From Wyeomyia smithii (lineage: Eukaryota > Arthropoda > Insecta > Diptera > Culicidae): a stretch of 64,000 nucleotides of DNA. The first letter of the stretch is position 1. Each line of letters starts with the position of its first letter. Shown here piece by piece: positions 22,618 to 34,938 of this stretch. A model generated the notes under the pieces. It had not been told where the DNA came from. It did no database searches and saw only the letters and a list, made by a program, of their open reading frames with translations. The position numbers and the translations under genes were made by a program. The stretch covers positions 25,860,358-25,924,357 of the forward strand of contig NC_073696.1 in the NCBI RefSeq assembly GCF_029784165.1, given 5' to 3'.

Positions 22618-23652
22618 GTTGTTGTAAACAGAATTGTATACTCTAACATGTTGGGAAATGTTGAAAAAATGGTTAAACGCATGGCCGAAATATGTTTGCC
22701 TCTTTCTGAAGCAAACATATTTTGGCCATGACAAGTTTTGACATCTTTTTGATTACCGTTCGGCCGTTGCACGTAAACAAAAAAGCAGCTTGTGACAATT
22801 TACGGGTAATTACTTCTTAATTTATCACATTTAACGATATGAAATTGGACGACAATGCCTGTCAAAACGTTATAAGCCAAATCATTTCATTTTTAGATGC
22901 TTAAAATTTACAAAAATTCACAGCAGAAGGATGTTTTCCTCAAACCCACTGTTTTTACTCTAAAAATACCGATGATGATCTTAAATATAATTAGTCCGAA
23001 CTATTACCATACACAGGGCCGGATTTACGATTGTGGGGGCCCGGGGCCCAGTTATAGTGGGGGCCCCGAAACAAAACAAAACCTTTTTTTTATCGTACGA
23101 GTTAAAAACATTTATTTGCTATTGAAAAGTTATCAAAAATTTGTTAAATTTTTTTCTTTCGTGTTGTTTTGCAGAAAACTTATTAATTAAATAATCAACA
23201 TTCAACTCCTTCAGTATACTCGTACTCGAAATTTAATAATGCTAAGACTGCCTTTCATTCTCCACAGTCGTACGCAACCTATTTTTAATTAGTTTCATCT
23301 TCGATTTTTTTTTTTGACACCTGAAAAAAAACCTAATTTGAAAAAATTGCGATCCACAGGCAAAAATTTGCACACAATTTGAGAAAGAATGCGCAAATAT
23401 AAGACGACTCTGACAATAATCTACAGAAACTAGGAAAAAACTACACACATCTGCAGGTCAATAAAATCTGCACACGAACTCAGAAAATCTGCAATTTGCA
23501 AAGCACATCTGGTGTTCCTGATTCGGACAAGTTAGCAAAAGCAATGCATTGAAAAAACTTGTGGGTTATTTTCTTTCTCTGCTTTATCTCCCATGCGCGC
23601 TGGTTCGATTCAAATGGTGTGGTAATGTGTGTCATTCCAAGAGAATCCAAGG

Positions 23653-24669
23653 CAGGGATGCCACATATACAGATTTTTCTGTATTTTACAGATTTTTGAA
23701 CTAAAAAAGCAATACAGAATCTGTATTACAGAATATTGTCAAAAATACAGATTTTACAGAATCTTTTGCTATTCGAAATGAAATCAATTTTTTGGAAGGT
23801 TAAATTCAATTCAACGACTTTCAAACTTTTGTGAAAAAAACCTGATGCTGTTTATGTTAGTATCGTTGCAGAAGAAGAGGGATGAGGCTTGGACGAAGGC
23901 GGAAAATAACGTTTCGAAGTATTTGACGGGATTTCTATTTAAAATTTGTGAAACAAATTGCAAAGCTGTTCGATTTTATCGATTCTGTTGTAAAAACGGT
24001 AGCTTTATTCAATTCTAAACATTCAAACAATTTAAATGATATGATCTCCAAAATTCGTAACAGTAACTGATCGACAAGACATGAATAACGAGTTTTACTC
24101 GCTAAGAACAAACTTTTTGACCGGAAGATTCGATGAAACAGATGACTTAACTTGGTCTGAGTAGTTGGACGCCACAATGCCAATGGTAAATTCATGTTTC
24201 CGTTACTGAGATCATTTTTGCGAATTTTTTCAATAATTCCACATTCTTCGGCTTTTGTAGAACGCATATTTTCAATATATAATTGCAGCAAGTCTAAAGC
24301 CAGAAATCTCATGGCCCCTAAGCTTATGAGCTCAATTTTAAAAGCTAAAAGCTACGTTGCTAACCAAGCAGGAAGTACTAGAATTAAATTAACAAAAACA
24401 TGCATGAACATCACGTAAAGATAAATAAGCAATATCGTGTTCAGTTACTACATTTGATTAACTCGCCTAATTATAAGTTTGGAACCAATAAAAAATTAGG
24501 CCAAAGCAAAAAATGGTGATTTGTTTCAATATATTCTTTAAGGAAGAAGATTTTCATGCAACATTTTTAGTTAGCTGGATACAGATTTTTTATATAGATT
24601 TTTTAGCCCGTGAAACAGATAATACAGACATTTTCGAGCAAAAATACAGAAATAAATGTGGCAACCCTG
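23653..24669 (-). mobile_element. Inner hAT element, copy 2
   Basis: It has the same ends as copy 1 and the same duplication in inverted form, ATCCAAGG (23645-23652 and 24670-24677). This proves that the nested insertion happened once, before the composite was duplicated. Confidence 0.9.
24194..24418 (+). pseudogene. hAT transposase C-terminal dimerisation fragment, copy 2
   Basis: It is identical to the copy 1 fragment except for one residue near the end (QAGS instead of QAGA in the tail). It carries the same SSAFVERIFSIYN signature and no catalytic residues. Confidence 0.75.
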
Positions 24670-25169
24670 ATCCAAGGTGAGCTCTTATGGATGTAGTCGT
24701 GATATTGGCGCTAGCGAAAAAATAACACTGAAAGAAAGTGTCAGATTGAAATGGTCTGATCAAATTTTCTTACTGTAAATCGAACTTTTGATTAAATCTC
24801 ATTTTTTAAAGAGAAAAAATCTTTTTCTCAATTTGTGGGGGCCCCAAAAATGTGGGGGCCCGGGGCCCGGGCCCCCTGGGCCCCCCATTAATCCGGCTCT
24901 GTGTATATAGATAACGACACATCCTGTGGTGTTTTGTAATCAATGCAAACAATGTTGGGAAAAAATTCTATATTCGATTTCATATGACTTGAGATAAACA
25001 TGGAGAAAAATTAGTATTCGGATATGTCAAACATTAATGACAATTTCAAAGCAATTGTTTCGTTTTACCATTATAACATTACACTTCTATAGTTGACAGT
25101 AAACGGACAAAGCTTCTAACGAAAATTGATGATGCATAAGAAAATCATAAAAAACAGATGAAGAAATGA

Positions 25170-25745
25170 GGCGCCCCAATGTCTCTGTTCGCGGAGTTGT
25201 TCGCCTATTTGATAAACCGGCTGTATTTGGTGATCGCACTTTTGCCGCCAGCTTCTGAAATGAAAGTGGGGACGGATGAGAAAAAAACACTTCTTGTTTT
25301 GATCGGGGCTATCACAAACCTATGACTCGTCGCAGAAGGTACAGAAAAAAAGCAATGATCAAATTGATGATGATCGCTTTCGTCGAAAAGGGTGCCGTCG
25401 GATGGCGAATTATTTTACGATCGGGCCTATCCTTGACATGTTTCTCGTCTTTTTTCATCGTCGTGCCCTCGGGGGAAGTCGTTTTGTTGATTATGTTTAC
25501 GGCTTCGAACGCTTCCGGCAGCTGCCCAATGCAATTCGTCTGCCAATCGACGACTGCAGCGATCCTGAGTGTCAAGATAATGGAAACTACCTGTCGGATG
25601 TGTGGGTGTCCAAAGATCTTAAGCTTGGATCCGCCTCTGTCGGGTGGTCTACTAGAATTGATTAACAAGTACAAGCCGCTGGATGGCAAGCGGCATCCTG
25701 CGCGTAGCGGGTCTGGTGGTCCTAAGGAGGAGATAATATTCAATT
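25170..25745. other. Coding-looking island of unknown nature
   Basis: A GC-richer island with three long overlapping open frames: + 25303-25665 (120 codons, open from a preceding stop), + 25322-25747 (141 codons) and - 25312-25743 (143 codons). The + frame ending VGWSTRID has the most protein-like translation (RFRQLPNAIRLPIDDCSDPECQDN in two parts around 25505-25575). The minus strand has a good acceptor, TTTCATTTCAG, at about 25250-25260. None of the frames resembles a family known to me. It could be an exon, a retrocopy fragment, or chance openness from GC content. Confidence 0.3.
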
Positions 25746-26516
25746 AGGTTATTTGAACTATTGTCCCATGAATCTTCATTGTTCAAGATTGCGATATTTT
25801 TTCCAATTGAAACCTATCTGTTTTTAACACAGAATATCACAGGACCAAAATCACAAATATTTTAAGCTCCTAAAATCCGAAATATGAGACAACAGTAAGT
25901 TCTGAGAGTACAATCTTACTATTTAATTGGGGATTTCCAGGCGACGTACGACTCAGTTTGGCGAAGTGAGCTAGCATTAGATTTATGACCAAAGCCACAT
26001 TCGTCACATGGAATGGAAGCAAGCAAGGAAATGCGTTCTAAAAGTGAACAGACAATTTTGTGTCGCTTGCAGTTTGAAGTACAAATGTGTGAAAAAAAAG
26101 TACCGTGGAATGTGAAAAATATGTGAAAATGAGTTGCCCAACGTCAAAAGTATCGAAAGTTTGTAATATAAAAATCCCAGACTCTGAAACTATAAAGACT
26201 ATTACGTTGAAAAATAGTACAAACTTCTTTGGCACCTTATCTTAGAGGCACTAGAAGTTATTTGAAACAAAGTATGCGACATGGTACAGTTAAACAGTCA
26301 AAATAATAAACAAAAACAAAAAACACGTGTACATTCGTGGTGGTGATGTTATTTTTGGCTTACAAAAAATAAGGTTTTTTCTGGTGGAAAGCAGTTATTT
26401 TATAACGATTTTTCTGCACATATCTGTACTCAGACTGCTAACCGATAGAAATCATCAAAGGTTAGTAATTGTTTAAATGATTTTCTCGATATATTTAGGT
26501 ATTTTCAATAAGATGT
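25746..26516. other. No gene seen
   Basis: AT-rich sequence without a supportable open frame or repeat boundary. Confidence 0.4.
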
Positions 26517-27050
26517 ATGTGCGGGTAAAATGGACAGCCCATGGTGATGCGAAAAAAAATTGTGTTAATTCCCATTGAAAAATCTAGGTGCTTCGTGTTT
26601 GTATCAGAAAAACGCAAAGGAAAACTTGGACCGATGAACAGATGACCGCGGCTAAACGTACCGTTGAATGCGGAATGTCCGTTAAAAAAGCTTCCGCCAT
26701 TTCTCAGTTTCTTGCGGGTTAGGTCATAAATTGTTATTAATTCTACGACAAACGGTGAAAATTGAACTGTTGGTCAATGCATAAGTGTATCACGTGCTAT
26801 GGAACAACATTTTACTATCTGTGAAGGGATAATTAATGTTCACTTTACCCACACGTGTCCATTTTACCCCCAAAAAACTGCTTTCGAAAATGCTCATAAA
26901 AACTACCAAAAATACTATATTTGAGTACTTCTTCTTATTTGTTGTATTAACCATTAGTGGCTCAGTTAATGTGCACTATCGACTCATAGTTGCAGTGTGG
27001 AGGAAATTGGGAAATGGCTTAGGGTGTCCATTTTATCACCCCTTCCCCTA
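26517..27050 (+). mobile_element. Pogo-like short element with psq HTH remnant
   Basis: The left end has GGGTAAAATGGACAGCCC and the right end, inverted, has GGGGTGATAAAATGGACACCC, both close to TA. An internal inverted copy, GTGTCCATTTTACCCCC, lies near 26857. It holds a small piece of transposase (26618-26722), so it is an internally deleted derivative. Confidence 0.6.
26618..26722 (+). pseudogene. psq-type HTH fragment of a pogo transposase
   Basis: RKTWTDEQMTAAKRTVECG followed by MSVKKASAIS matches the pattern of the pogo/psq DNA-binding domain (W....M..A...V..G.S...A...F). It ends at a stop after about 34 codons, and no DDE domain follows. Confidence 0.6.
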
Positions 27051-29859
27051 ATCTAAAATTTGGAACCGACAGAAACTATGACTGCTCAAAACGCTGCAGT
27101 CAATGAATGAGAACAGCAACGTTGCTGTTGTCAAAATTATATCTTGATTAGAAATGAGCTTCAATTTTGTTTTAAAATTCGGAAATGCTCGAAAATGTCA
27201 GTTATTCTCAAAAATGCACGGTCGTTCCACGACTGAAATTAAATGACGGATTAAATGTTCACTCTGCAACAGGTCGTGAAAAAAATGGGTTTGTTGTAAT
27301 TTTCAAGACGTTATTTTTTTGTCAACTTGTTGCCTTGACTTTTTCTAGTTGATGATTAATTTTGTTCTCAGAGCTACGCAATATGTTTTGTAAAAATCTG
27401 GTTTTGTTTGTTTTTTTTTTTTCAAATTTGATTGAACTCTGATAAAGTCAAGTTGAAAATAGTGTTTGTGTCTTTAATCATGCTGCTCCATTAATTTCAA
27501 TTTGATGGAACGTTCTGTATAATAACGCCCTTCTAGCATAATAATTGCATTCACATTAGGCATAATTTACATAAAAACAATTCCTTTGAGTTTGCTTTTC
27601 GCAAACTATAGGAAACAAGTGACGCCGCTATCGGCCAATCTTTGTCGACCTTCGAGCTGCTGGCTGTGGTGCAATTGAAAGTCGTTTGGTTTTCAAAAAA
27701 AAAAACTGAATAGATCTGGCGCAATCGTGCGTGACCCCGCCAGGGCCTGTGTCCGGCGGCGGTTCGACATTTTTGACAGGTTTCATTCACAGGTTTTTCT
27801 TTCACTCGAGGACTCGAGGAGGAGATATATATATATATATTGAGATGTTCGACAATGTTCTCTGCCTGCTAACTGTTGTCATCAGTTAGTGTGCCTGTCG
27901 AAAAGCATCATGTTGTTGTATGTAAACCAATTTGCAAACATATCAACGCGGATAATTATAGACTTGATGGGTTTGAAACCTAGCCACCAAAATATTCCCC
28001 CCAGGAGGTGTCCGAGTTGAAGGTTGTTGTTGTCTGTACAGTAATTTGTCAGAGTTTCATTATTTGCTCTTTGACAAAGCGAAAATTACAAATTTTGTGC
28101 TGTGATTTGAAATCGGTATGTTTCAATCCTAAAAATAAGATGTTTAAAATTATGCCAGGAATGCTTTTAAAACTATTTATACAGATCTACAAAAGGAAGT
28201 TAAAAGACAGATTTAGTGTTTTGAGAAATAAATATTTCGAGATACAGGAGATAACACTGAAAATCTTATTGTGAGCAGTGTAAGATTTTGAAGTAACGTT
28301 CAAGGCCTATTCCAACAGTTAAATTAGTATTCCAAAGGATGTTAAATTCTCTGTTAAAGCAAATGTGCCTCGAGTTTAATCCAAAGTCCAATAGTATACC
28401 TTTTTTACGTCAGAAAATGATCACCTTGTTATCAAGGTGGATGGGATTATTTTCAGATGAACTATCAGTTTAAGTTTAGTTCAGTTTATTTGAGCCCGGT
28501 TAAGAATAAAACAAGATCGGTTTTGAATAGTGTTGAAAAATCATTATTTGTATTTTATTATACAATGAAGTTTGAAAAAGAATTTTCGTTTCCGATTTGT
28601 GTCGGATTAATTCCTTAAATGAAACTCCGGAATAATCGTGATTATATTTGATCTTTGTATTATTTCCTTATTTTTTCATCTGAAATTATTCACTGCTTCA
28701 GTCTTTTTCGATAGTATGAACTTCTTACAAGTGATGATTTGTACTTGACAGAGGAGGAGTGACAATGTTTCGAAATGCATTGAAAAGCGCGTTCCTTGCT
28801 AAAACCCAATAGCTTAGGATTAACGTATGTATTAGATTTAAATTGTAGTCTACATTGATTGACGAAAGTTATGCAGGTTTAAACGAAGATTTCATGGTGT
28901 ACTCGTTTTTATACGCGGAATCCGGAGTTCACGCAGTCAATTCTAAACGGATTTTGGGATTCAAACGTTTTTATCACGTGCCACACATACAAATGAGCCC
29001 GCGAAAATTCTATATTGTAAAATTGCTTAGAAAAAAGTTCGTTCTGTAAATTTGACTACTAAACCCTTAACACTCTAGAAATTGTTTTTACAATATTTCA
29101 ACTTATATATTTTGTGTGAAAATATTTGAGTGATTTATTTTCAGATTATTTTTTCATTTTTCTGAGCAGCTCAACAGAGTTTTATATTCCTACTTCGCTC
29201 TAAATTTCCACTTATTTATATTCAACCCTATAGCTTGACATGATGATGATGGTCCCGCCTCTTACCCCTACAAAGATTTGAGGTAGTCGATTTATCTATT
29301 AGATAATTAGTTATTACTTCAATTAAACCAGAAAGCAAAAAAAAAAAAAACGGACTGGTTTTGTCGATACAGATATAAAATCCTCCATAATATTCCAATG
29401 CTTAAACGGCAGTAATACTGAATAAAAAAATTTAAAACACACATTTCTAAGCCGTTCTACGACCAAGATTACCAAGTTCTAGTTATTTTACTTCTTTCAA
29501 TCAATTGAACATTATTCCCATCTGAATTAAGCCAACACCCAATCTAGCCCACAGCTAAATTGCTACAGTCCCAACAAGGCCATTCCCGCCGAACTCAGCA
29601 AGCAAAGCACAGGTAAACCGTGAGCTTAACATGAGACTCATGAGGATGTCCCCACCTAGGGAAGTCTAGAAAATTTCCAACCCGAAAAAGTCCTAGAACA
29701 GCTAGGAATTTCAACGTCCAAAGACAATCAAAAGTGTCATAATTTTCCCGAGTAATCCGACGTATGTCCAGAACTACTTAAAAGTTTATTGTGTCACAAA
29801 AACTCAATTTTCATAACATACATCAGCATAATACATCTGTATGTATGTAAATAAAAAAA
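27051..29859. other. No gene seen; AT-rich with small repeats
   Basis: It contains a short (AT)n tract at about 27823-27841. At 28912-28935 there is a relic of the ACGCGG/CCGGAATT MITE (ACGCGGAATCCGGAGTT). Near 29236 there is a CATGATGATGATGGTCCCGCC motif that looks like the edge of a dispersed repeat. Open frames at 27551-27805 and 28008-28274 have no domain resemblance. Confidence 0.4.
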
Positions 29860-30085
29860 TCACAGGAGGGTTGTGTGCAAAGCCACGACCGCAAAGTTGA
29901 AGTAGAATACTTCTACAAGGAAGATAACCCGGCTGTTTGCGTGTTAATCATTTTGAAATCGGATTGGTTTCGTATATACCGCTTGTTAAGCACAGTATCA
30001 ACAAATCGTAATAAACATCACACTGCTGTGTATTTGCAGCAGCATAAAACCTCAGTTCACCTCACCTCTTCCAAAAACATTTAGT

Positions 30086-30101
30086 AGCCTTGAAAAAGGT
30101 C
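30086..30101 (-). promoter_or_regulatory. Decayed histone-type stem-loop
   Basis: The minus strand reads GACCTT-TTTC-AAGGCT, with one mismatch and one G-T pair relative to the perfect stems of other copies. The TTTC loop is kept. Confidence 0.4.
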
Positions 30102-30374
30102 GATTGCTGCAATTGAAATTTTCATTCAATTATTGCATAAATGCTTCATGGTCAGATATACCCGCTGCAAGTGCTACGCTAATCGTAGCCATGCCACAGT
30201 TGTAGCCGCTATACGCTGCCATTGGTATCCGCTGTCCCTGCATCAACTAGTGCGCCATCCATTGCTCCGCCGCTATTCGCTATCGCTGGTATCCACTGCA
30301 CTGCTACTGCTAAGGGATGACTGCTGTTGTCGCTGTCTGGAACTATTTTAAGCGGCTTCGGCTGAAACAGGCTC

Positions 30375-30381
30375 TTATATA
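30375..30381 (-). promoter_or_regulatory. TATA box of copy 3
   Basis: The minus strand reads GGCCTATATAAGAGCCTGTTTCAG, the family consensus. It is followed by TCCAGACAGCGACAACAG where transcripts would be expected to begin. Confidence 0.5.
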
Positions 30382-31100
30382 GGCCAACCAGCATATTTTC
30401 AATTGCAAGGTATATGATTCTGTCGACCGTGCTTGGAAAGCAATCATGTAACGACCAATCAGAGGTCGAATTTTGCGTTTTGACAAGGCTTGACTATTTT
30501 CAATAATACAATAGTTTGACAAATAAAATTACAATTTATCTTCATTTGGGATGAGTCTTAGAACATTTTCCAATCTACTGCTGCAAGAACGAAGGAAATC
30601 CATCGAATACTAACCGATTTAGCATTTGAAATTGGACATATTTTTAACTTTTTTCGGTTTTAGATTTTCATTTTACATCCCTATGTAGCCGAACTTCCTG
30701 AGAGAAGTATTCTACTTCAAAAGACAATTTCCACGTGTTGTAACGTGCCGGAGCACGAAATCTATGTCTATGATAGGAAACCTTCACGTTCACGAGGCAT
30801 GACTGGAGAAACGCGTCTGATAATGTGGTAAAATTTTTAATGTCTTTTTGTGCAAATTATTGTACTCAGACAAAAACTTGTTTCGAAATGGATCAATTTC
30901 TAGTGAATAAACGTTAACCGTTTGTTATTCAAAGTTGGTTATGCTGATCGCAGCCTTTGCGCTGCCCCTACAGTGGGGGGTTTACCAAATAAAGTAGAAG
31001 TAAAAATTAGACAACTACAACAGAATTTGACTGCATCCCGCACAGAATGTCTGCTTGTGTTGATGCCAGAAAATTATTAACCTTCAATTATTTGTTTATT

Positions 31101-31116
31101 TGCCTTGAAAAAAGCA
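31101..31116 (-). promoter_or_regulatory. Histone-type stem-loop, second of copy 4
   Basis: The minus strand reads TGCTTT-TTTC-AAGGCA, then AATAAACAAATAA. It is the same as at 8817-8832. Confidence 0.5.
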
Positions 31117-31321
31117 TTTTGCGGTTCAAAATCGGTTGCTGATTACTACTTTTGAGCTGCCCTAACATTGGGGGAATTAAGATACACGGACAACATGCAC
31201 TGTGGAAGCTACTTTACATTCAGTAAATTCGACGGGTGCGACAGATTTAAATTGCTAGGATGCAACACAGAATGCTTGCTTGCGTTGACAAAAATTATTC
31301 ATTTTCAATGACTTGTTTATT

Positions 31322-31337
31322 TGCCTTGAAAAAGGCA
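31322..31337 (-). promoter_or_regulatory. Histone-type stem-loop, perfect stem, copy 4
   Basis: The minus strand reads TGCCTT-TTTC-AAGGCA, then AATAAACAAG. It lies 213 bases downstream of the TATA box at 31550-31556. Confidence 0.6.
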
Positions 31338-31549
31338 TTTTAATTTCCAAAATTGGATTTCCAGATGGCAATCTTCATGCTGCCCCAACACGGGGGGAAT
31401 AATGGCTGCCTGGCGACACACGCTGAGAAAACCCGCGCTGCTCCTGAGACGTGGTGACCAACCACAGGGCTAGTGCTGCTGCTAAGGAAGGACGACTGCT
31501 GTTGTCGCTGTCAAGAACTATTATGAGCGGCTTCGGCTGATACAGGCTC

Positions 31550-31556
31550 TTATATA
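31550..31556 (-). promoter_or_regulatory. TATA box of copy 4
   Basis: The minus strand reads GGCCTATATAAGAGCCTGTATCAG. The CCAATCAGAGGTCGAA block lies about 80 bases upstream of it. Confidence 0.5.
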
Positions 31557-32143
31557 GGCCAAATAGCATGTTTTCAATTGCAAGGTATATGTTTCTGTCG
31601 ACCGTGCTTGGGAAGCAATCATATAACGACCAATCAGAGGTCGAATTTTTCGTTTTGACAAGGCTTGACTATTTTCAATAGTACAATAATGTGAATGATA
31701 AAATTACAATTATCTTCTATTTAGAAGAATCTTAGAAGATTTTCCAATCTATTGCTGCAAAAACGAAGGAAATCCATCGAATACTAACCGATTAATTAGC
31801 ATTTGAAATTGGACATATTATTCATTTTTTTCGGTTTTAGATTTTCATTTCACATCCCTATGTAGCCGAACTTCCTGAGAGAAGTATTCTACTTCAAAAA
31901 AAACCTCTATTTTTCATGTCATATATTAATTTAAGAAAGGTAGTCAATTATCTATGTGTAACGCGCGCGATTCTCAAACCTTTGTAGACTTCTCATTTAT
32001 TTTTTTTTACTGCTACATTAAATACAAAATCCATCATTATCATCGGGACGAACATAATTACAGTAAAAGTCCACATAAAATCATCCGTTATGAAAACTTC
32101 GTCAATTTAGTGCGTGAATTGTAAAACATTTCTGTTGAGCTGC

Positions 32144-33562
32144 CTAAAAAACAGCTTTGACGTGTGAAATACATAGTTTCTTGAACTCAAGTAGCGTTGC
32201 TGCACGTTTGACCTGTGTAGGCATCGAATTGAACACTTTAATTCCTTTAAAAAATAATGAATTCTGCGAAGCTCCAAAAATAAAATTTGGTGTTCGAAAT
32301 TCTGTCGCGTTTCTAGTATTGTATCTATGAATATCACTTACTCTCACAATTCGATCACACAAATATCGAGGCAGCAATCCGTTAACTATTTTAAAAATGA
32401 ACACCATCGTCATGAACACAATTCGCTGCTTCACAGATAACCATTGCAAGGCATCCAACATCAAGGCCGAGGAAGTGAATCTACTATATCTCAAAATTAA
32501 CCGCATAACTTTATTCTGCAAACGCTGTAACCTCGATATTTGAGTTTCATTTGCCAAAAATAAAATGGAAGAACAAAAGTCCAAGTGGGGAGAGATGATT
32601 GATTTATAGAGATGAATCTTGCTAAAAGTACTCAACTCTTTATTCAAACGACAGAGAATTCCATATTTTTTGGCATTTTTCTTGATGACATTGTCAATAT
32701 GAATATTGAACTTAAGTTTGTCATCAATAGTCACGCCAAGATATTTCATCTCACGTACGCGTTCAAGTGTCTCGCTGTCAATTTCCACAGAGACATTTTC
32801 AGTAACACGGTTGCGCGAAATAACCATGAATTTAGTTTTACTTATATTCAGTTTTAGTTGTTTGAATTTCAACCATCTACTCAGCGATCACAATTCCTCA
32901 TTCAAGCGAACAATAGCAAAATCGAGATCTTTAACTGCAATGAACAGTACAGTATCATCAGCAAAAAGGTCAATATCACAGAAACGTAAAACTTGTCTCA
33001 TGTCATTAATGTACATTATGAATAAAATGGGCCCTAATACACTTCCTTGAGGTACTCCAAGAATGTTTCCCATGGGAAAAGATGTAAATTCATTGAAAAT
33101 AGTCCGTTGAGTTCTGTCACACAAGTAGCTCTCAAACCACTTGTATGTAGTACCTGTAATACCAAAGCGCTTTATTGTTCGTAACAATAAGGGCCTAGAA
33201 ATTGTTTCGAAAGCGCGTTTTAAATCCAAGAACACTGCAACAATAGTTTCTTTACGCTCAATAATTTCTTTCCATTTTGCTAACACCAAATTCAACGCAG
33301 TTTCACTAGAATGACCTTCTCGATAGCCTGATTGTTCTGGTATTAACAAACTGTTCATATTAAGATAATTTAAAAGTTGGCCTTTGATAACAAGTTCTAA
33401 AATTTTTTCTAATGTGTGCAACATGTTGATGGGACGAAACTCTTCGGCTTTACTCGTACCAGCAACCTTTTGAATAGGAACCACCAAAGATTCCTTCCAA
33501 ACTCGTGGCACGTGCCCAGTTTGTTTAGGCCAAGGAGGTCGTGTCCGATGACATGAAAGCAA
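32144..33562 (-). pseudogene. LINE ORF2, reverse transcriptase part, one internal stop
   Basis: The fragments 33562-32888 and 32872-32144 are in the same frame and are separated by a single stop (TGA after RLNEEL). RT motifs are seen in order: EEFRPINMLHTLEKILE, YREGHSSETAL, FLDLKRAFETI, VPQGSVLGPILF, and the catalytic LFADDTVLF (at about 32942-32970). The palm end and thumb follow, with KFMVISRN...YLGVTIDDKL. It reverse-transcribes the element RNA at the nicked target. It is joined to the endonuclease part by a frameshift near 33525-33560. With one stop and one frameshift the copy is young but dead. Confidence 0.85.
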
Positions 33563-34920
33563 TCTTGAATCACTTTTGCATTAACGTTATCGATTCCAGC
33601 CGTTTTTTGCATTGAAAAACAAATGTTTTTCAGTTCTATGTATGAAATAGGGTGAAAACCGGTCAAAGTACAGTTAACATTAATTGGCTGTTTCATTTCA
33701 TCAGGTTCATCCACCAATTCAATAGATCGATTGATATCTGAAACACTATCGATAAAATAAGTATTGAACTTAGAAGCGATTGCTTGTTCTGATCGTTCTT
33801 CTGTGCCATTAAAGGTTATGGACCGCGATCTGCAAACGCCAGGTTTCAACAATGACTTTAATATTTTCCATAACTCTTTGCTGTTATTTTTATGATGTTC
33901 AATTTTCCTCTGTATATATTCGCTCCGTGTTTTGATCAGAGTTTGAGAATATATATTACGCGCCATCGTATAGTTACGCCAGTGATCATTACTATTTGTT
34001 CTACAAAACTTTTTATACCATCCATCTCTCTTACGTTTAAGACGTAAAAGATCCAAAGTGTACCACTTGTTGGAGTTCTTCACAACAACAAACTTTCGTT
34101 CCACTAACTGATTAGTACACGTTTTCAAGATGTTATTGAGAACATCGGTTTTATGATCAAGGCACCCCGATAATGGGAAATCCACGTTTCTCGCGACAAG
34201 ATCCGAAACCTTTCGTTTCGAGTAATTTTTCCAACACTTTAGTTCAACTAAATTATTATCACTGTTTATACTCTGATTTACAGTAATAATAAGAGTCTCA
34301 TGATCGGTTATTTTCAATTCAGAATTTACTGCAGCGCGAACAGAATCAAAGTTTGTATAAACATGATCAATTAAAGTTTTACTGTGTCTAGAAATACGCG
34401 TATATTCAGTAACAACTTGTTTTAAATTGCAAAACTCTATTAATCTCTTCAAATGGCTCGAGTTAAAGCTATCACGCCAGTTTATGTTAAAGTCACCAGC
34501 AATCACGTTAAATTTGCGGCTATCCACAAATAACTCAAACCAGTTTTCTAGTATTTGCAAAAATCGCTGATCACTAGAACTAGGGGAATGATAAACTACA
34601 CCATAGTTACCAACCTTCATGCCTCGGTCCACTGTTATGCCTAAAAACCAATTTCCTTCAATTGCTTCGTTGAAACAAACATTGAATTGTACTGATTCTT
34701 TGACATAAATAGCAACCCCTCCAGTATGTCTAGAATGTGACAAACAGGCAGCAATATTGTATCCCGGAATAGAATATTGATCAAATGCATCGATATCTAC
34801 TATGTGTGTTTCTGACAAAAAAACTAAAAATGGACGATTCAACTCTACAATCTGACGTAAAGCTACGTAGTTTGTAGAGAGACCAGCAATATTCAAATAT
34901 ATAATATCTAAGCTACACAC
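33409..34920 (-). pseudogene. LINE ORF2, endonuclease part (frameshifted before RT)
   Basis: The ATG at 34920 lies about 20 bases after the end of ORF1. The translation shows the apurinic-type endonuclease: LNIAGLSTNYVALRQI, FLSETHI, GGVAIYVKE, VVYHSPSSSDQRFL, and the catalytic AGDFNINWRD. The terminal SDH-like motif is LKITDHETLII. A basic linker (KRKRDGWYKKF) leads to the RT start, SYIELKNICFSMQKTAGIDNVNAK. The frame is lost at about 33525-33560, where the RT continues in another frame, so the last about 40 codons of this frame are spurious. Confidence 0.85.
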
Positions 34921-34938
34921 ATTCCTGGAACCTGATTG

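Larger units (their letters stand above)
23014..24901 (-). mobile_element. hAT composite element, copy 2 (inverted)
   Basis: This is the reverse complement of 19235-21123 at near-identity, including the nested inner element and its target duplication. The 8-base flanks (ACCATACA at 23006-23013; TGTATATA after 24901) do not match, so no target duplication is visible for this copy. Confidence 0.9.
29860..30722 (-). mobile_element. TATA/stem-loop TIR family, copy 3 (compact, near complete)
   Basis: At 0.86 kb this is the shortest complete copy. The left end is TCACAGGAGGGTTGTGTGCA then TTGAAGTAGAATACTTCT, and the right end is AGAAGTATTCTACTTCAA. On the minus strand the order is CCAAT-type box, TATA box (30375-30381), a GGATA/GCGGATA-rich stretch and a stem-loop-like motif (30086-30101). 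After that comes a T-rich tail with CCGCTTGGTAA-type sequence. Confidence 0.8.
30890..31897 (-). mobile_element. TATA/stem-loop TIR family, copy 4 (truncated on the left)
   Basis: It matches 8630-9603 of copy 1 closely, including two stem-loops and GGGGCAGC blocks, and ends in AGAAGTATTCTACTTCAA. The left terminal repeat is absent: the match starts in the middle of the element near AAACGTTAACC. Confidence 0.75.

Noticed and set aside
25625..25636. Cloning-vector polylinker (AAGCTTGGATCC)
   Set aside because: Only these two adjacent restriction sites are present. The flanks do not resemble a vector as far as I can tell, so it is probably chance.
28008..28274. 88-codon ORF in AT-rich DNA
   Set aside because: It does not start at a true ATG (the first codon is GTG), is low in information, and has no family resemblance.
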